5,464 nt of DNA from an uncultured bacterium (lineage in GTDB: Bacteria > Cyanobacteriota > Vampirovibrionia > Gastranaerophilales > Gastranaerophilaceae), in contig CAQTPN010000044.1 in the NCBI GenBank assembly GCA_948888345.1, positions 1 to 5,464 on the forward strand, given 5' to 3'. Below, piece by piece: positions 1-5,464 of the stretch. A model generated the notes under the pieces. That model did no database searches, was not told where the DNA came from, and worked only from the letters and a program-made list of their open reading frames with translations. A program made the translations under genes and the position numbers. The first letter of the stretch is position 1; each line of letters begins with the position of its first letter.

Positions 1-45
1 CTCTTAATCTTTTGGTCGTGGGTTCGAGTCCCACCAGGCCCACCA
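1..45 (+). tRNA. tRNA-Lys (anticodon CUU), 3' part only
   Basis: The left edge of the window cuts this gene in the anticodon loop. Bases 1-7 (CTCTTAA) are the seven-base loop with anticodon CTT at 3-5, which reads lysine AAG codons. The 3' side of the anticodon stem follows at 8-12 and a five-base variable region at 13-17. The T arm is perfect: stem GTGGG (18-22), loop TTCGAGT (23-29), stem CCCAC (30-34). The 3' acceptor strand is CAGGCCC (35-41), with discriminator A at 42 and an encoded CCA at 43-45. If numbering starts at tRNA position 32, the 45 bases end exactly at position 76, so there is no internal insertion or loss. The D arm, 5' acceptor strand and promoter lie outside the window. 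Confidence 0.93.
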
Positions 46-48
46 TTT

Positions 49-75
49 ACTCCCTTTTTACGGGAGTTTTATTTT
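49..75 (+). terminator. Intrinsic terminator of the tRNA-Lys gene
   Basis: A perfect 6-bp stem, ACTCCC (49-54) with GGGAGT (62-67), encloses a 7-base loop and is followed by a T-rich tail (68-75, TTTATTTT). It starts three bases after the tRNA CCA end. The T tail exists only on the + strand. Read from the - strand the hairpin is followed by AAATGG, so it does not look like an efficient terminator for the efflux operon arriving from the right. Confidence 0.85.
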
Positions 76-104
76 AAATGAACAAAAAATTTAGTTTATT
101 AAAG

Positions 105-1640
105 TTATTTTTCTTCCGTATCCCCTCTCATTAAAAACGGAAGAGGTATTAAAATAAAGGCAAGAAGTGCTACAATTGCAAATGCATCAATATAGGACAT
201 AAGGGTTGCCTGCTCAATCATCTTTTTATAGGCAAAAGCACCTGCCTTATACTCTGCAAATGTGCTTGAAGCCCCGTTTATAAAAGTATTTGTCCATATA
301 GCCATCTTTTGCTGAAATACCGGATTAAAATTTGAAAGATTATCTACAAGATGATTCTGGTGAATTTGCGTATGTCTTGCAACAATTGTAGATGACATAG
401 ATACAACGATTGCAACCCCTACAGTCTTGCAAAAATTATGTAAGCTTGCACCATCCGCAAGTGATTCTTTCGGAAGTGTGCCGAGTGCAAGTGCGGAAAT
501 TGGTATAAATGTTAAAATAACTCCAATCCCAAGAAGAACGTTTGGCATAGTAACATAGAAGAACGAAACTGAAAGATTTGCATTTGTAAACATAAATGTT
601 GCAAACCCGAGGAAGAAAAATCCGACGGCAATCAATAGCCTGCTGTCATAAATTTTCATCAAATAAGGTATTGCAAAAAGCATTAATACACATGATATAA
701 CCCTTGGTGCAAGAGTATATCCGCTCAATAATGCACTGTATCCTAAGACATTCTGTAAAAACTGTGGTGCAAGGAACATTGTTGTAAAAATAACCATACT
801 TACAGCAGTTGAAATAATTGTTCCTATAAGAAAATTTCTATCTTTAAAAAGTCTTATTTTAATAAATGAATTTTTATTCTCAATCTCCCACACTATTAAA
901 AATGACAGCGTAACAAGCGAAAAACCTGCAAGCCAGCATATCCATGCGCAATCAAACCAGTTATACTGCTGTCCTTTATCTAAAACTATCTGCATGGACA
1001 GAAGCCATAAAATCAATGCCGTCATGCCGACAAAATCAATTTTCTGTTTATCTTTTTCAGGTTTTGTATCATCGATAAATTTGCTAATTAAAACAAATGA
1101 AAGTATTCCTATCGGTATATTTACGGAATAAATATAATGCCAGTTTAGATTGTCAACAAGAAATCCGCCGAATGACGGCCCCAGAATGGCACAAACCATA
1201 ACAGCCAAACCAAACAGCGACATAGCAAGACCTTTTTTCTCCGGCGGAAAAGCTGAAAGCATAACAGTTTGCGAAATGGGTGTCATTGGCCCTCCGCCAA
1301 CTCCTTGAATAAAACGGCCTAAAACCATAATATTTAATGATGGTGCAAAAGTACAGATTAAGGCACCGAGGGTAAAAATTGTAATGCATATTTTTATAAA
1401 CTGTTTGCGCCCGAGCAAATGCTCAAGCCACCCTGAAAGCATAATAAGACAGGCATTTGCAATCATATATGATGTAACAATCCATTTAGCTTCATCGGCA
1501 GTTGCGGCAAAATATCCTGAAATATGAGGAATTGCAACATTGGTTGCCGTTGTGGCAAGTGCAGAAAAGGATGTTGGCATTAAAATAGATATAGCAATAA
1601 GCCAAACAGGGACCTTGCGTTTTTGGACGGCAGTTTTCAT
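105..1640 (-). CDS. emrB: EmrB/QacA-type (DHA2 family) MFS multidrug efflux transporter
   Basis: This 511-residue inner-membrane protein has the usual length of 14-TM proton-driven drug exporters. It should export toxic compounds together with the adaptor and outer-membrane channel encoded nearby. MFS signatures are visible: TNVAIP at the end of TM1 (33-38), a motif A-like GWLEHLLGRK (70-79), motif B RFIQGVGGG (109-117), motif C-like GPSFGG (154-159), and the family's WHYIYSVNIPIG (167-178). A hydrophilic stretch at about 423-480 before the last TM matches the large external loop of EmrB proteins. The ATG start is supported by AAGGTG five bases upstream, inside the emrA end; the two genes share one base (TAATG), suggesting translational coupling. 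One oddity is that the acidic residues usual in TM1 of this family are replaced by S26 and A29. Drug specificity cannot be read from the sequence. The symbol reflects family and operon context, not proven orthology to E. coli EmrB. Confidence 0.92.
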   Translation of the reverse strand: MKTAVQKRKVPVWLIAISILMPTSFSALATTATNVAIPHISGYFAATADEAKWIVTSYMIANACLIMLSGWLEHLLGRKQFIKICITIFTLGALICTFAPSLNIMVLGRFIQGVGGGPMTPISQTVMLSAFPPEKKGLAMSLFGLAVMVCAILGPSFGGFLVDNLNWHYIYSVNIPIGILSFVLISKFIDDTKPEKDKQKIDFVGMTALILWLLSMQIVLDKGQQYNWFDCAWICWLAGFSLVTLSFLIVWEIENKNSFIKIRLFKDRNFLIGTIISTAVSMVIFTTMFLAPQFLQNVLGYSALLSGYTLAPRVISCVLMLFAIPYLMKIYDSRLLIAVGFFFLGFATFMFTNANLSVSFFYVTMPNVLLGIGVILTFIPISALALGTLPKESLADGASLHNFCKTVGVAIVVSMSSTIVARHTQIHQNHLVDNLSNFNPVFQQKMAIWTNTFINGASSTFAEYKAGAFAYKKMIEQATLMSYIDAFAIVALLAFILIPLPFLMRGDTEEK

Positions 1641-2602
1641 TATTTCACCTTAACCGTTGGTACTACGCTCATCCCGGGGATAATATTGTATCCTTCTATA
1701 TTATCGGTGAATAATATTTTAACCGGTATTCTTTGAACTACTTTTACATAGCTCCCGACCGCATTTTCCGGAGGAAAAAGGCTTGCTTTGGCACCCGATG
1801 CCATTTGCAGGCTGTCTACAACACCGTTAAATTTTTTACCGCCGTATGCATCAATTTTAATTTTAACGCTCTGTCCTTTTTTCATATTTGCAATTTGTGT
1901 TTCCTTAAAATTTGCAACAATCCATACATCATCCTGTGCTATTGCAAATAACGGCTGAGCTATTTGAACAAAATTCCCTTCTTCAACGGTGCGGTGTGTA
2001 ATTTTGCCATCCTGCGGGGCATAAATTTTTGTATATGATAAATCGAGCCTGGCTTGTTCAACCTCAGCCTCAAGTCTTTTTATTGAAGCTGAAATTTCAC
2101 TATGTTTCGCTTTTGAAGCTCTGCTGTTTGATTTTGCTGCAGTGAGCTTATTTTTACTCTGTTCATAATCTTGTTTTGAAGATATTCCTTTGGAATACAT
2201 TTTTGAATATCTGGAATAATCACTCTGGGCAAAATCCAGTTCCGAATATGTCTTAATAACTTCGTTATCGCTGCTTTTTAAGGCGGCTCTTGCTTCATTT
2301 AGCTTTGATATTGTCTGCCTTAATTTAACCTCATAATCTTTAGGGTCAATTTCCAAAAGCAAATCACCTTTTTTAACTTCCTGATTATCTTCAACATATA
2401 ATTTTACAACCGGCCCGAATACCCTTGGTGCAACGGTTACGATATGTCCTTCAATAAAAGCGTCATCGGTTGATTTATAATATATTGAATTAATTGAAAC
2501 AATAAGCCCGAGCAATAGTAATACAAGCGCTGTTACTGCAGGTACAATTACTCTTTTCTTTTGATATACATGTCTTTCATCTTTGTTGTTATCTTCAGCC
2601 AT
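1640..2602 (-). CDS. emrA: EmrA/HlyD-type periplasmic adaptor (membrane fusion protein)
   Basis: This 320-residue protein links the inner-membrane pump to the outer-membrane channel across the periplasm. A basic cytoplasmic tail is followed by one TM helix (about 18-40), which anchors the protein. TDDAFIEGHIVTVAPRV (45-61) is the typical EmrA entry to the first half of the lipoyl-like domain, which runs to about LLEIDP (82-87). Residues about 91-188 are a charged, heptad-like alpha-helical hairpin. The second lipoyl half follows (about 192-222, with YAPQDGKI), then the beta-barrel region. SYVKVVQRIPVKI (284-296) is a hallmark of EmrA-type adaptors. It is somewhat shorter than E. coli EmrA, mainly through a shorter hairpin. 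The start has AAAGGA (2610-2615) seven bases upstream. The gene begins 18 bp after the regulator stop and overlaps emrB by one base, so the three genes are almost certainly one transcript. The symbol is assigned by family. Confidence 0.92.
   Translation of the reverse strand: MAEDNNKDERHVYQKKRVIVPAVTALVLLLLGLIVSINSIYYKSTDDAFIEGHIVTVAPRVFGPVVKLYVEDNQEVKKGDLLLEIDPKDYEVKLRQTISKLNEARAALKSSDNEVIKTYSELDFAQSDYSRYSKMYSKGISSKQDYEQSKNKLTAAKSNSRASKAKHSEISASIKRLEAEVEQARLDLSYTKIYAPQDGKITHRTVEEGNFVQIAQPLFAIAQDDVWIVANFKETQIANMKKGQSVKIKIDAYGGKKFNGVVDSLQMASGAKASLFPPENAVGSYVKVVQRIPVKILFTDNIEGYNIIPGMSVVPTVKVK
1645..1651 (-). promoter_or_regulatory. emrB ribosome binding site inside the emrA 3' end
   Basis: On the - strand, AAGGTGA lies within the last codons of the adaptor gene. 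AAGGTG ends five bases before the emrB ATG, which itself overlaps the adaptor stop codon. A ribosome finishing the adaptor can therefore restart directly on the pump, which favours matched amounts of the two subunits. Confidence 0.75.
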
Positions 2603-2620
2603 CTTTATTTCCTTTATTAA

Positions 2621-3076
2621 TTATATTTGTAATTTTACGAGATTTCTAACGTTGTCATAAACTTTTTTTAAAGTATTTAATGTTATGGTAAGTTCTTCTT
2701 CACTTATGCCTTTTGCTAAAATCTTCTTTATTTCTTCTGCGCTCGGTAGCATTTCATCCCGCACCTGTCTGCCTTTTTCCGTTATAAGAATTTTGTAAAT
2801 CCGCCTTCCGCGCGCCTCTTCAATTTTTTTAACAAGCTCTTTTTCTTCTAAAATTTTTATTATGCGCGAAACATTGCCCCTGTCTTTTAATGTGATTTCC
2901 GCTATTTGTCTTTGATATAATTCGCCATGCTCTGTTACTAAATCAAGTACGAGATACTGTTCGGGAGTGATTTCAAATCCTCTTTCGGAAAATGTCTGTG
3001 AAGAAAGTGCTCTTGCTACGATTCCTGTATTATATATGCTTGTTCCTATTCTTCTTCCAAAAGAGATTGACTGCAT
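2621..3076 (-). CDS. MarR-family transcriptional regulator, first gene of the efflux operon
   Basis: This is a 151-residue protein, the usual size for MarR proteins, which act as dimeric ligand-responsive repressors. The winged helix-turn-helix occupies about residues 35-102: ITPEQYLVLDLV (36-47), a helix around YQRQIAEIT (54-62), the likely recognition helix RGNVSRIIKILEEKELV (66-82), and a wing containing ARGRRIYKILIT (88-99). The N- and C-terminal helices (about 1-25 and 112-148) should form the dimer interface. The ATG start has AAGGA (3087-3091) ten bases upstream and a short predicted leader. It is the promoter-proximal gene of the operon and faces the outer-membrane gene across 67 bp that contain a large palindrome. 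That is the classical arrangement for autorepression and control of both transcripts. The inducer and the sign of regulation are not visible. In Gram-negative bacteria the functional analogue is EmrR/MprA, but orthology is unproven. Confidence 0.9.
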   Translation of the reverse strand: MQSISFGRRIGTSIYNTGIVARALSSQTFSERGFEITPEQYLVLDLVTEHGELYQRQIAEITLKDRGNVSRIIKILEEKELVKKIEEARGRRIYKILITEKGRQVRDEMLPSAEEIKKILAKGISEEELTITLNTLKKVYDNVRNLVKLQI

Positions 3077-3079
3077 TTA

Positions 3080-3108
3080 TTGATTTTCCTTTTTTCTTGT
3101 GATGTAAT
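3080..3108 (+). promoter_or_regulatory. Predicted sigma-70 type promoter of the outer-membrane efflux gene
   Basis: TTGATT (3080-3085) as -35 and TGTAAT (3103-3108) as -10 are separated by the optimal 17 bp. Each differs little from consensus (4/6 and 5/6), and an extended -10 TG lies at 3100-3101. The expected start near 3115 leaves a leader of about 29 bases with AAAGG (3129-3133) ten bases before the ATG. The -10 shares bases 3107-3108 with the opposing -10, so the two promoters cannot be occupied at once. Confidence 0.6.
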
Positions 3109-3124
3109 TATAGCACAAGAAAAA
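3091..3124. promoter_or_regulatory. 34-bp near-perfect palindrome, candidate operator for the divergent efflux genes
   Basis: The left arm TTTTTCTTGTG (3091-3101) and right arm CACAAGAAAAA (3114-3124) are perfect 11-bp inverted repeats. The 12-bp spacer has TAATTA (3105-3110) on exactly the same symmetry axis (3107.5). In all, 15 of 17 base pairs across the two halves are symmetric. The element covers the -10 boxes of both predicted promoters and their expected start sites. Most of each arm lies outside the opposite transcript, so it is more likely a DNA operator than an RNA hairpin. Binding by the adjacent MarR protein is inferred from position. The arm spacing (centres of CTTGTG and CACAAG 18 bp apart) is wider than many MarR operators, so the TGTAATTATA core (3103-3112) or two dimers should be considered. 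Confidence 0.8.
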
Positions 3125-3136
3125 TTTTAAAGGCAA
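3107..3136 (-). promoter_or_regulatory. Predicted sigma-70 type promoter of the marR-emrA-emrB operon
   Basis: On the - strand there is a perfect -10 hexamer TATAAT (3107-3112), preceded by an extended -10 TGC (3113-3115). A weaker -35, TTGCCT (3131-3136), lies 18 bp upstream. Transcription should begin near 3099-3100, giving a leader of about 23 bases that contains the marR ribosome binding site. The promoter overlaps the palindrome and the opposing promoter. Confidence 0.7.
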
Positions 3137-3143
3137 AGATTGT

Positions 3144-4511
3144 ATGAAAAAAATTTTAATAATTGTGTGCTTATTCTTAATTACTCCTGTATTTGCAGCC
3201 CAAATCAAAGAAGAAAAATCCGTTGATAAAATAGAATATATGAACTTAGAGTGGTGGAATAATTTTAATGATGATATTTTAAATTCCCATCTTGTAACAC
3301 TTTATGAAAAAAATTATGATTTAAAAAATGCTGCGCTCAAAATAAAAGAAAATGAGCAGATGGTAAAAATGCAATTTGCAAATGAACTTCCGGCAGTAAA
3401 TTTATCGGGTCAGCTTGCAAGAGATTTTCAAGCTCCTTTGCAAAAATTCGGAAATATGGAAATCCCGAAATATTCTCAAAATAATTATAATATCCCGATA
3501 ACTGCAGGATATGAAATAGATATCTGGGGTAAAAACCGTCTTTATACAAAAAGCAAAAAAGAACAGCTTGAAATTGTAAAACAGGCTGAACGTGCTACCT
3601 ATATTTCTTTGAGTTCGGATTTTGCATCCGATTATTTTAATCTGATAAAAGCGGATAAACTTATCCAAATCCAGGATGAATTAATAAAATTAGAAGAAGA
3701 AATTCTTCAAAAAACCGGCGAAAAGTATAAGGCGGGACTTTGCTCTGTTGATGAACTTTTAAATGAAGAAAAAAACCTTGCAATGCTAAAAGAAGAGCGC
3801 AATATCCATCTTCAAACAAGAGATGTTTTAATTAACGGGCTTAAAGTCTATCTTTCCGATTTAAACTCCGAAGTTTCAAGAAATTCTTATGAGAATGTGG
3901 TTTTAATAAATGATATCCCATCAAAATACGAAGCTTTAATTATTGAAAACAGGCCGGATTATTTACAGGAAGAAGCTAATTTAAAAAGGATAGGTTTTAA
4001 TGTTAGGGCTGCAAAAAGAGAATTTCTGCCAAGTTTTACAATATTCGGGCAAATAGGTCTTAATGCTTATCAATTAAGCTCTCTTTTTAAATCACCTTCT
4101 CAATTTTTCTCCGCAGGAATTCTTCCAAACTTTGACTTGTTTGCAGGCGGTGCCAAAAAAGCACTTTTAAAAATGAGAAAATATGAATATGAACAGGCAA
4201 TGAATGATTACCAGAAAGCTTATTTAACAGGAATTATGGAGATAAATTCCGGTCTTGTTGAATATAAAACATCCCTGAAAAATTATGATGAAACTCAAAA
4301 CAGGCTGAATACCGAAGCTAAATTGTATTCCCTTATAAAAGATAAAGAACAGATAGGTGCCGCATCTAATCTTGAAACACTTTTTGCAAAACAAAAATAC
4401 CTTATGGCACAGAAGGAAGAAGTATCAAATAAAATATCTTCAATAATGGCAGCTATAGGTCTTTATAAGGCCACAGGCGGCGTTAATTTATATAAAATGG
4501 AAAAACTGTAA
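3144..4511 (+). CDS. TolC/NodT-like outer-membrane efflux protein (OEP family)
   Basis: This 455-residue outer-membrane channel is the exit duct of a tripartite efflux pump. Residues 1-18 or 1-19 are a Sec signal peptide (MKK, hydrophobic core, cleavage near VFA-AQ). No lipobox cysteine is present at the cleavage site, so unlike many NodT/OprM proteins it is probably not a lipoprotein. Two OEP repeats follow. The first holds WWNNFNDDIL (37-46), the YDLKNAALKIKENEQ helix start (58-72), and YEIDIWGKNR (123-132). The second holds ENRPDYLQEEANL (268-280), the AAKREFLPSFTIFGQIG segment (289-305) and FDLFAGG (330-336). The end YKATGGVNLY (441-450) matches the closing motif of RND/MFS outer-membrane factors. 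The ATG follows AAAGG by ten bases, and two tandem TAA stops end the gene. It is divergent from the adaptor/pump operon, sharing its control region, and is therefore the likely cognate channel. It ends four bases before the convergent response-regulator gene. Confidence 0.92.
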   Translation: MKKILIIVCLFLITPVFAAQIKEEKSVDKIEYMNLEWWNNFNDDILNSHLVTLYEKNYDLKNAALKIKENEQMVKMQFANELPAVNLSGQLARDFQAPLQKFGNMEIPKYSQNNYNIPITAGYEIDIWGKNRLYTKSKKEQLEIVKQAERATYISLSSDFASDYFNLIKADKLIQIQDELIKLEEEILQKTGEKYKAGLCSVDELLNEEKNLAMLKEERNIHLQTRDVLINGLKVYLSDLNSEVSRNSYENVVLINDIPSKYEALIIENRPDYLQEEANLKRIGFNVRAAKREFLPSFTIFGQIGLNAYQLSSLFKSPSQFFSAGILPNFDLFAGGAKKALLKMRKYEYEQAMNDYQKAYLTGIMEINSGLVEYKTSLKNYDETQNRLNTEAKLYSLIKDKEQIGAASNLETLFAKQKYLMAQKEEVSNKISSIMAAIGLYKATGGVNLYKMEKL

Positions 4512-4515
4512 TAAG

Positions 4516-5181
4516 CTATACAATTTTCTCGGTAAGTGCTAAAATTGCAGCCTGAGTTCTATCCTCAACCGCAAGCTTTTGTATAATATTTTTAACATGG
4601 TTTTTTACCGTATAAAGAGAAATTACAAGCTTATTTGCAATATCTTTATTGCTCATGCCTTTTGCTATAAGTCCTAAAATTTCTTTTTCTCTGTTGGTTA
4701 AATTAAAGTTATCCCCATTTTTTGCATCAGTTTCCCTGTTTTCTTTTGAATTGTTTAAACTTGAAAGCACATCAAGGATATAATCGGCAATATTTGGTGC
4801 AAGCCATACTTCACCGTTCAATACCATGTTTATAATTGATATAAGTTTATCAATTGTGATATTTTTCATAACATATGCGTTAGCACCACTGCTAAATGCG
4901 CTTAAAACACTATCTTTTTCATCAATGGAAGTAAGCATTATTATTTTTATATCAGGATGTAGGTTTTTAATTCTTTTTGAAGCTTCAATCCCGTTTAAAA
5001 CCGGCATTGCAATATCCATTAAAATAACATCAGGAATTTCTCTTGTTCCTTTTATATATTCAAAAGCCTCTTTTCCGTCCTCAAATTCTCCTAAAATTTG
5101 AATATCTTTATAAGGCTTAAGTGCGTATACTATTCCTTTTCTTGTAAGTTCATGGTCTTCAACAAGTATAATCTTTGTCAT
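4516..5181 (-). CDS. NarL/FixJ-type response regulator with LuxR DNA-binding domain
   Basis: This 221-residue protein has the normal two-domain length for the family. The receiver domain (about 2-118) has the acidic pocket E8/D9, phospho-acceptor D56 in VILMDIAMP, the switch residue T84 in MLTS, and K106 in YVMKN; all catalytic residues are present. A polar linker (about 142-160) leads to the LuxR/GerE helix-turn-helix (about 160-221), with LTNREKEILGLIAKGMSNKDIANKL and recognition helix SLYTVKNHVKNIIQKL (188-203). It should bind DNA on phosphorylation by a sensor kinase, almost certainly the one encoded just upstream. The ATG at 5181 is supported by AAGGAA (5189-5194) seven bases upstream, and the gene overlaps the kinase end by 23 bases. 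Target genes are unknown; nothing in the sequence ties it directly to the convergent efflux locus. Confidence 0.93.
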   Translation of the reverse strand: MTKIILVEDHELTRKGIVYALKPYKDIQILGEFEDGKEAFEYIKGTREIPDVILMDIAMPVLNGIEASKRIKNLHPDIKIIMLTSIDEKDSVLSAFSSGANAYVMKNITIDKLISIINMVLNGEVWLAPNIADYILDVLSSLNNSKENRETDAKNGDNFNLTNREKEILGLIAKGMSNKDIANKLVISLYTVKNHVKNIIQKLAVEDRTQAAILALTEKIV

Positions 5182-5464
5182 CTTCTTTTTCCTTACAGGT
5201 TTTCAAAAACGTCAGTGTGAATTTTGTATATTTTGAAACTTCACTTTCAAGTTCTATTTTACCATTAATAATATCGGTTAATTTTTTAACAACATCAAGC
5301 CCGAGTCCCGAGCCTATTTTTCTGTTATAAGATTTTGAAGAAAAATATCTGTCAAAAATATGTTCTATATCTTCTTTTGGTATCCCTTTTCCGTTATCCT
5401 CCACTATAATTTTTATTTTGTTATCAATTTCTTTACTTGAAATTCTTATATACCCGCCTTTTTG
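5159..5464 (-). CDS. Sensor histidine kinase, C-terminal ATP-binding end (partial, 5' end outside window)
   Basis: The reading frame is open to the right edge, so only the last 101 residues are seen. An in-frame GTG at 5402-5404 falls inside the ATP-binding motif and cannot be the true start. In the visible fragment, GGYIRIS (3-9) is the strand after the N box. VEDNGKGIP (21-29) is the G1 box, IFDRYF (36-41) the F box, and GSGLGL (51-56) the G2 box of an HATPase_c domain. A short lysine/aspartate-rich tail ends in YTC. The phospho-accepting histidine, the N box and any sensor or membrane segments lie outside the window, so the signal cannot be guessed. Its stop codon lies within the response-regulator gene, indicating a coupled two-component operon with the kinase first. 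Confidence 0.93.
   Translation of the reverse strand, partial: QKGGYIRISSKEIDNKIKIIVEDNGKGIPKEDIEHIFDRYFSSKSYNRKIGSGLGLDVVKKLTDIINGKIELESEVSKYTKFTLTFLKTCKEKEDDKDYTC
5189..5194 (-). promoter_or_regulatory. Response-regulator ribosome binding site inside the kinase coding end
   Basis: On the - strand, AAGGAA lies within the last kinase codons, seven bases before the regulator ATG. With the kinase stop 23 bases inside the regulator gene, this fixes the regulator start and suggests coupled translation of the pair. Confidence 0.7.

Noticed and set aside
1..45. The tRNA 3' end as an attachment site of an integrated element carrying the efflux genes.
   Set aside because: No second copy of the tRNA 3' sequence, no integrase and no mobile-element gene is present in the window, and the tRNA is followed directly by its own terminator.
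1733..1951. A 72-codon open frame on the + strand inside the adaptor gene.
   Set aside because: It is antisense to a well-supported EmrA-type gene, its translation shows no recognisable domain, and the adaptor frame explains the sequence fully.
3098..3117. TGTGA...GCACA resembling a CRP/FNR-type binding site.
   Set aside because: The spacing between TGTGA and GCACA is 10 bp, not the 6 bp of CRP sites, and the left-right symmetry extends well beyond that motif, fitting a different dimer better.
3337..3668. Overlapping short open frames on the - strand inside the outer-membrane channel gene.
   Set aside because: They are antisense to a coding region with clear OEP motifs, and their translations look like low-complexity shadow products.
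4521..4547. Inverted repeat CAATTTT/AAAATTG near the response-regulator stop as a terminator.
   Set aside because: The stem is seven pairs with only one G-C pair and a 13-base loop, it lies in coding sequence, and no adjacent T tract follows on either strand.
4826..5101. A 91-codon open frame on the + strand opposite the receiver domain.
   Set aside because: It is antisense to conserved receiver motifs including D56 and T84; its hydrophobic appearance is a by-product of the AT-rich complementary strand.
5402..5404. GTG as the start of a small separate ATPase-like protein.
   Set aside because: It encodes the valine of VEDNGKGIP within the G1 box, and the frame stays open with kinase-like sequence to the window edge, so it is an internal codon of a partial kinase.

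Overview
This AT-rich window comes from a bacterium that very probably has a Gram-negative type envelope. It encodes an outer-membrane efflux protein with a Sec signal peptide, next to a matching periplasmic adaptor and an inner-membrane pump. The 3' half of a tRNA at the left edge carries an encoded CCA end. The low G+C, protein style and gene set would fit a host-associated lineage such as the non-photosynthetic Cyanobacteriota (Gastranaerophilales-like). That placement is a guess from general appearance; other low-G+C Gram-negative phyla are not excluded.

Layout from left to right. Bases 1-75 hold the 3' part of a tRNA-Lys(CUU) gene and its intrinsic terminator, both on the + strand. Bases 105-3076 are a tight three-gene operon on the - strand, transcribed in the order MarR-family regulator, EmrA/HlyD-type adaptor, EmrB/QacA-type (DHA2, 14-TM) drug transporter. 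The last two genes overlap by one base (TAATG). Bases 3077-3143 are a compact divergent control region. Bases 3144-4511 (+) encode a TolC/NodT-like outer-membrane factor. Bases 4516-5464 (-) hold a NarL/FixJ-type response regulator, preceded by the C-terminal ATP-binding part of a histidine kinase that runs off the right edge. Those two genes overlap by 23 bases.

How they work together: the regulator, adaptor, pump and outer-membrane channel make a complete, self-contained tripartite efflux system with its own regulator. The most informative non-coding element is the 67-bp divergent region. It contains a near-perfect 34-bp palindrome (11-bp perfect arms plus a symmetric TAATTA centre). The -10 boxes of two oppositely directed promoters overlap in its centre. 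One protein bound there could shut off both the marR-emrA-emrB operon and the outer-membrane gene. The MarR-family protein encoded next to it is the obvious candidate.

The two-component pair on the right is only convergent with the efflux locus, so a functional link to it is not shown by the sequence. I see no clearly new biological system. The points most worth checking are the shared operator/promoter architecture and the loss of the usual acidic residues from TM1 of the transporter.
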